Shown here in pieces: positions 61,617 to 64,000 of a stretch of 64,000 nucleotides of DNA. The stretch comes from Hibiscus mutabilis (Eukaryota > Streptophyta > Magnoliopsida > Malvales > Malvaceae), in assembly GCA_019671005.1 (NCBI GenBank), contig CM033741.1, positions 1,178,001 through 1,242,000 of the forward strand, in the 5' to 3' direction. The translations under genes were made by a program, and so were the position numbers. The notes below the pieces were generated by a model. It saw nothing but the letters and a program-made list of their open reading frames with translations. It was not told the origin of the DNA and made no database searches. The stretch's first letter is position 1, and the number at the start of each line of letters is the position of its first letter.

Positions 61617-64000
61617 TCATGACATTTTCATTTGGATCTGCCTATGAATATGTACAAGAAACTCGACATAAGAAGGGCCACCTGCATTCTTGTCTTCAAC
61701 CATGCAAGATAAGAACAGCATTCCTGAAAATGCAGGCATTGGAAAATGAGAACGCCATAATATTACTTTTTTCTTTCTAAAATAGAAATTGGTTATATAC
61801 CAATCACTCTAACAATAAGAAACCTGCAAGCGTAGAAGCAATTTGCTTAATTGTCACAAAAATACGGCAAAATTTCTCGGACAACCATTAACACCTTAGT
61901 CTCGCTCTCAAATTACAACGTTGAGAAAAGTTTATATGATGCCATGTTAGAAAAATCCATGGCTAGTTTAGGTTGAATATTGCACATGATAATTTATCAA
62001 ACAATATCATAGTTTGCATGAGAAGTTCAATGCACTGACCTGATGGATCCCCCTTCTTGCACAATTTGAAGCTGCGGAAGAAAATTAGCATAAAATTGCA
62101 TTAAACAGCTAAATATACTTCACTTTTGTTATAAAAGAGAAGGAACAGAAACCGTTCTTTTAGGAGTATAGTAACACTAAAGAATCATTAATCATACCGA
62201 AGGTAGGAACATCTTTGTTGGCGAATCACATTTACTACATCATTTAACTTCTTTGATAAAGGATTGGAAAATTGCGGCATCACAAACTGAACATACAAAG
62301 TTAACAAAAGACTGTAAGTGTCAGTACTAAGTAGGTGAAAGGATCCAGACGCGGAATAATGCTGACAAGTGAAAAACATATTATGGAACAGACACCAAAA
62401 ACTCCATAAAGTTTTCTTCTTCTTCTTCTTCCCAATCTTTTCTTTCTAACACTCGAATCCAAGTTCACTCATTTCAGCTTCATACCATTCAGTCACACAA
62501 CAGCTTTCAAGACTCTTCTCACTCAATCCACAAATCACAAAGGGAAATTCATACTTTTAAATGGAAGGAGAGTGAAACTTAGCATGCAGAAAAAAAACCA
62601 TTGTACAGGGAGTTTAATAGTGATTTCAAATCAAAACATGGATGAGGTCAACTTAATATATACTGGGCCATTTGAATTTAGTATTCAAATGTTCAATTTA
62701 TTTTAAGATAAATAGGGCAACAGTTATTTTCAGCAGATAAAAACCTGAAATGTCCGGAGAAACAATTTCAGGGTCATCAACACTTTCTTTACGAGTGACT
62801 ATGGTCAGAATGCACAATGTTTTTAGAAAATTAATGAGGATTATAAGAAACACAAAGTAAAACAAAGTACCTGAGTGGGGACTTCATCAACTGAGGTGAA
62901 GCCAAAAAGTTGTTGCAAGATACTTGAATCCACTGAGCTCCCAAAATATATTAATGCATCCTCACCATTCTCAAGAAGATAAATTCCATCATCACTGACA
63001 TGTTCACTAGAAAGTGGGATTGTATGAGGAAGAATAGTATCATCCCCTTCCTGTCCAGCAAGCAGAAAATTGTCTGTTAGCACGGTTAAAATACTACTGT
63101 GAGGCAACTAGAAATTTATTACCTTTGAATTAAGGTTGTGGATCGCAAACATCCTGGGATAAACAAGTGGGACTGCCAGAGGAGTAGAAAGCGAGGAAAC
63201 ATAATTGAACCAGAAGGAACGGTCATCTATTCTGCCATCATTTTGCAGCCCTGTACTCTTGATTAACGCTGAAGAAAGGAAAAGACAATATTTATCAAAA
63301 GGTGAAAAATATTTCAAAATTTCTACCACAGGAATTGCCAAAATGGAAGAGAACATGAAATTTGAAAATAGAGATTAGCTAAAATAATAATAATAACAGA
63401 AATGAATGAGATAGAGATCAAGTATATAATTAACAAAAGGAAATATTTATACCAAGGGTATATAGAGGAAGAAGCTTAAGAGCCTCGGGAAGAATAAGCT
63501 GTCCAGATGATGATACCGTGGCACAAAATCTACGGTATGAAAGCAGAGTGTTGATGCAAAGATTTGTCACTTGGTCCTTCACTGGCAGAATCGGGGTTGT
63601 AGGAATTTCAATTGCAGCTGCATGCACGATAAAGCAGTAAAACACACTACATTGTCAGTATTCTTACACGTCAAATTAATGATTCCATGAAGAATATTGA
63701 GACAAAATTATTTGGATAAAATAACCAAGTAACATCTCATCCATATAAGATCAATCCATAATGTGAAGAATAACGGCAATGTGGAACATCTTCAAATCAC
63801 AGTTCAAAGCAAAGCAAACAGGCCATGAGAGAGAAAAGAACAATAAACAGAACCAGCTATCTCGCACAACCAATTCACCAAAAAGAGTAGAGAAAGATGT
63901 AAAATGTAGACTTGAGTACCTTGTTTTAAGAAATATGCAAATTGAGTATCCAAGTCAGCAGCACGAAACAAATTACTTAGCATATTTGTGCATGGCAAGG
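61617..64000 (-). CDS. Sec24-type COPII cargo-adaptor, C-terminal part (5' end outside window)
   Basis: Sec24 pairs with Sec23 in the inner COPII coat and selects cargo at ER exit sites. Seven exons are visible on the minus strand: 64000-63920, 63617-63453, 63268-63123, 63050-62871, 62286-62198, 62071-62040 and 61723-61617. After the first two bases they give 266 codons in one frame to TGA at 61619-61617. Landmarks: LPCTNMLSNLFRAADLDTQF, VSSSGQLILPEALKLLPLY (helical domain), GRIDDRSFW, LVYPRMFAIH, then the gelsolin-like end SEHVSDDGIYLLENGEDAL, FSNPLSKKLNDVVNVIR, KLCKKGDPSG and EFLVHIHRQIQ. Closest by recollection to the Sec24C/D branch in Arabidopsis. No lesion seen. Confidence 0.94.

Overview
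This is a eudicot plant nuclear window. The evidence is multi-exon genes with GT-AG introns, a very AT-rich background, plant-specific gene families (cellulose synthase interactive protein, chloroplast ascorbate peroxidase, type-A cytokinin response regulator) and dense LTR, LINE, hAT and foldback elements. I cannot name the species.

Layout. 1-6760 (+): C-terminal half of a CSI (cellulose synthase interactive) armadillo/C2 gene, broken by a small LTR element inside an exon and by two stop codons. 8171-11488 (-): intact nine-exon RFC3-type clamp-loader subunit (363 aa). 13.0-13.6 kb (+): fragment of a DnaJ C-terminal-domain gene. 14.06-25.0 kb: a foldback-type transposon split by a complete but dead Tekay/Del-like Ty3-gypsy chromovirus at 15003-24541. 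27853-31.76 kb (+): thylakoid-type ascorbate peroxidase, decayed at its 3' end. 32762-38739 (+): protein disulfide isomerase, decayed, with a gene-fragment-carrying LTR element in its last intron. 39691-41464 (-): intact five-exon type-A response regulator (175 aa). 41.5-48.3 kb: intergenic, with a hAT MITE and a second foldback element. 48.34-56.66 kb (-): dead L1-type LINE with a solo LTR in its reverse transcriptase. 58.77-59.8 kb (-): broken RING-H2 gene. 60222-61074: second hAT MITE. 61617-64000 (-): C-terminal part of a Sec24-type COPII gene that runs off the window.

The gene order CSI - RFC3 - (DnaJ) - tAPX - PDI resembles, from memory, Arabidopsis chromosome 1 around At1g77460-At1g77510, with a DnaJ-like gene known from the duplicate segment near At1g44160. 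Within this conserved block RFC3 is intact, while CSI, tAPX and PDI each carry independent lesions. This looks like one copy of a duplicated segment undergoing fractionation. I found no CRISPR arrays, rRNA or convincing tRNA genes and no clearly new molecular system. The most unusual items are the selective decay of a syntenic block, the LTR element with a captured dehydrogenase fragment, and several nested insertions with readable target-site duplications.
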